From: Bog-473 sp963782415
Lineage (GTDB): Bacteria > Actinomycetota > Acidimicrobiia > Acidimicrobiales > RAAP-2
Assembly (NCBI GenBank): GCA_963782415.1
Contig: CAWAJT010000004.1
Coordinates: 1 to 64,000, forward strand
Length of the DNA stretch: 64,000 nucleotides
Direction of reading: 5' to 3'
Shown: piece by piece, positions 62,553 through 64,000 of the stretch
How the letters are laid out: each line of letters starts with the position of its first letter
How positions within the stretch are numbered: the stretch's first letter is position 1
Translations under genes and position numbers: made by a program
Notes under the pieces: model-generated
What the model saw: only the letters and a program-made list of their open reading frames with translations
What the model was told of the DNA's origin: nothing
Database searches by the model: none

Positions 62553-64000
62553 TTAGCGGGGGAGCCGTAGCGCCATGATCGTCGGCGGGGTGGCATCGCC
62601 GACCGGGACGATGATCGTTCGGCCCGAGACCGACATCCAGCCGTCGATGCCACCGGGCGCCTGCAACTTCCACAGGATCCGGCCGGACGACATTGACAGG
62701 GCGATGATGGATCCCTGCAGCGTTGCCGTGAGCACGACGTTGTTGACGAGGGTCACGCCCCCTGTCGGATCTCCCGGTATCCGGGTGTCCCACAACGGGT
62801 GCCCGGTGCGGCCGTCTATCGCCACCACCTGACCTCGCATTGTTCCTGTCTCTCCCCCGAAATACTCCGTTCGGTCCGGATACAGCGTGTCCGGGGCATT
62901 GAGTGCGGTCACGAATACCTTCCCCTGTGCGGACGCCGGCGGCGTCAGTACGCCACCGAAGGTCCCCGGAAGGATCGTGGTCGGGGCCGCGAGCGCTTTG
63001 AGGTTGTCATTCTGGTGGATGCCGACCTTCGTCCGCCACAGTTGCTTACCCGTTGACGGATTCATCCCGATGACGAAGCCGCCCTTCCCCGTCCCGACGA
63101 CGACGGAGGTAGCTGGGTGACCACCGCCTGCAGGTATGGCGACCACCATGGTGTGGACGAAGTCCCGATCGAAGAGGTCGTGGGGTGTGGCCTGGTGGTA
63201 CCAGGCGAGCTTTCCTGTGTCGACGTGAAGCGCCACAGTCGAGTTGGTATACAGGTTCGGCCCCGGCCGACTCGTTCCGTTCGGATACTGGGGCGTGCCG
63301 ACGAAGGGTGCCGGATTGGCGATGCCGACGAAGAGGAGCCCGCGCCGGGGCGAGAAAGACGGTGGGTACCACGAGCCACCCCCCAATTGACCGAGGGGTT
63401 CCCCCACAACGTGGGCGAGGCGACGGTGTCGAAGCCCCACAGCAGCTTGCCGGAGGACGCGTCGACGGCGTCGATGTAACCTCGGTCGCCTCCGATGTAG
63501 ATCCCCTTGACGCTGACAGGCACGGTTGACGCGATCACGTCATGACCGACGACTTGTGGCTGCACGTCGATGCCGTCGGTCGTCGTGCGGGTCAGCCGGG
63601 TCGACCAGAGCGGCACACCGGTCCCTTCGTCGAGTGCGAAGAGCGATGTTGGAGTGACGCCGAATACCTTGCCCCACCCGACCGCGACGCCTTCCGGCCC
63701 AACCGAGTAGCCGTTCGGCGGAGACTTCCATTCGACGTGCCCGTTGTCGAGGTCGATGTCGAAGACCTCGCCGATCTGATCCTCAACGAAGGCAGAATGC
63801 CCCACAACGATGGGCGACGTCGGGAGACCACCGCTGGCCGCCACCGTCCAGGACGTCGTGAGTCGGCTCAGGTTTGCGGCGTCAATGGGCGAGTCCTTGG
63901 CCAAGCGCGAGTTTGAGGGATCGTGGTCGGGATATGGCCACGAGCTCGCGGCTCTCTGTGTCTCGGGCGGCACGGGCAAGGTCGGCGTCTTGGTGGTTGC
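62553..64000 (-). CDS. PQQ-type beta-propeller protein, 5' end outside window, one frameshift
   Basis: A quinoprotein-like or BamB-like eight-bladed propeller, about 480 residues visible. Repeats of the tryptophan-docking type are seen: GHVEWKSPPNGYSVGPEGVA, DEGTGVPLWSTRLTRTTTDG, DASSGKLLWGFDTVASPTLW, DTGKLAWYHQATPHDLFDRD, STGKQLWRTKVGIHQNDNLK, DGRTGHPLWDTRIPGDPTGG, SSGRILWKLQAPGGIDGWMS. A six-base C run at 63,379-63,384 has lost one base; adding it joins NPSVNWG to GGSWYPPSFSPRRGLLFVGI. The frame is open to the window edge, where a Pro/Thr-rich linker begins, so a signal or lipoprotein start probably lies beyond. It may be a PQQ dehydrogenase or a structural propeller. Confidence 0.8.

Overview
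The window looks like two unrelated bacterial genomes joined at about position 14,630. Positions 1-14,630 carry an alphaproteobacterial (Rhizobiales-like) segment. It holds sugar-catabolism genes (RbsD/FucU mutarotase, ribokinase, TIM-barrel isomerase, rhizobial-type L-rhamnose isomerase), a heat-shock island (two Hsp20 proteins, a conserved hypothetical, groESL with a CIRCE operator and a candidate ROSE thermometer), transposase remnants, and an autoinducer-2 uptake/processing operon in the order lsrACDBF. Positions 14,630-64,000 are from a high-GC actinobacterium, most likely Acidimicrobiia. The evidence is the GYWLVAADGG-repeat exoprotein, the trkA-trkA/APC/OB-fold block, topA-tmk-holB and a SARP/BTAD regulator. 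At the junction lsrA loses its N-terminus and a glutamine synthetase loses everything after residue 142. No mobile element lies there, so an assembly chimera is the simplest explanation.

The actinobacterial part first runs through core genes. These are glutamine synthetase (cut), nadE, a hypothetical, a primary-type sigma factor, a HAD phosphatase, a potassium block (two TrkA subunits, a KimA-like permease, an OB-fold protein), a K+-independent H+-pyrophosphatase, topA, tmk and holB. Then come a 1,214-residue SARP-type ATPase regulator, two stand-alone cyclic-nucleotide-binding-domain proteins and a Coq4-like protein. From about 37.5 kb the content is accessory: a secreted GH-A-type hydrolase with tandem Ig-like repeats, tRNA-Thr(CGT), a nuclease-like gene fragment, a glycine-rich repeat exoprotein, an IS256 remnant, a copper monooxygenase, a cupin, an alpha/beta hydrolase and the 3' half of a tRNA.

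The most coherent accessory unit is at 48.3-55.2 kb. One arm is a flavin aromatic hydroxylase, a VOC extradiol dioxygenase and an atypical SDR. The other arm is two AhpD/CMD-like proteins, a metallo-beta-lactamase-fold hydrolase and a PPOX-type protein. A TetR regulator lies between them, and related palindromes sit at both promoter regions. It reads as a ring-hydroxylation and meta-cleavage system for an unidentified aromatic substrate. The window ends with a lipoprotein, a two-gene ABC exporter, a P-type cation ATPase, a small zinc-ribbon protein and a partial PQQ-type beta-propeller protein.

At least eight genes on both sides of the junction carry single-base frameshifts, many in G/C runs. 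They look like consensus indels more than true decay, although decay cannot be excluded gene by gene.
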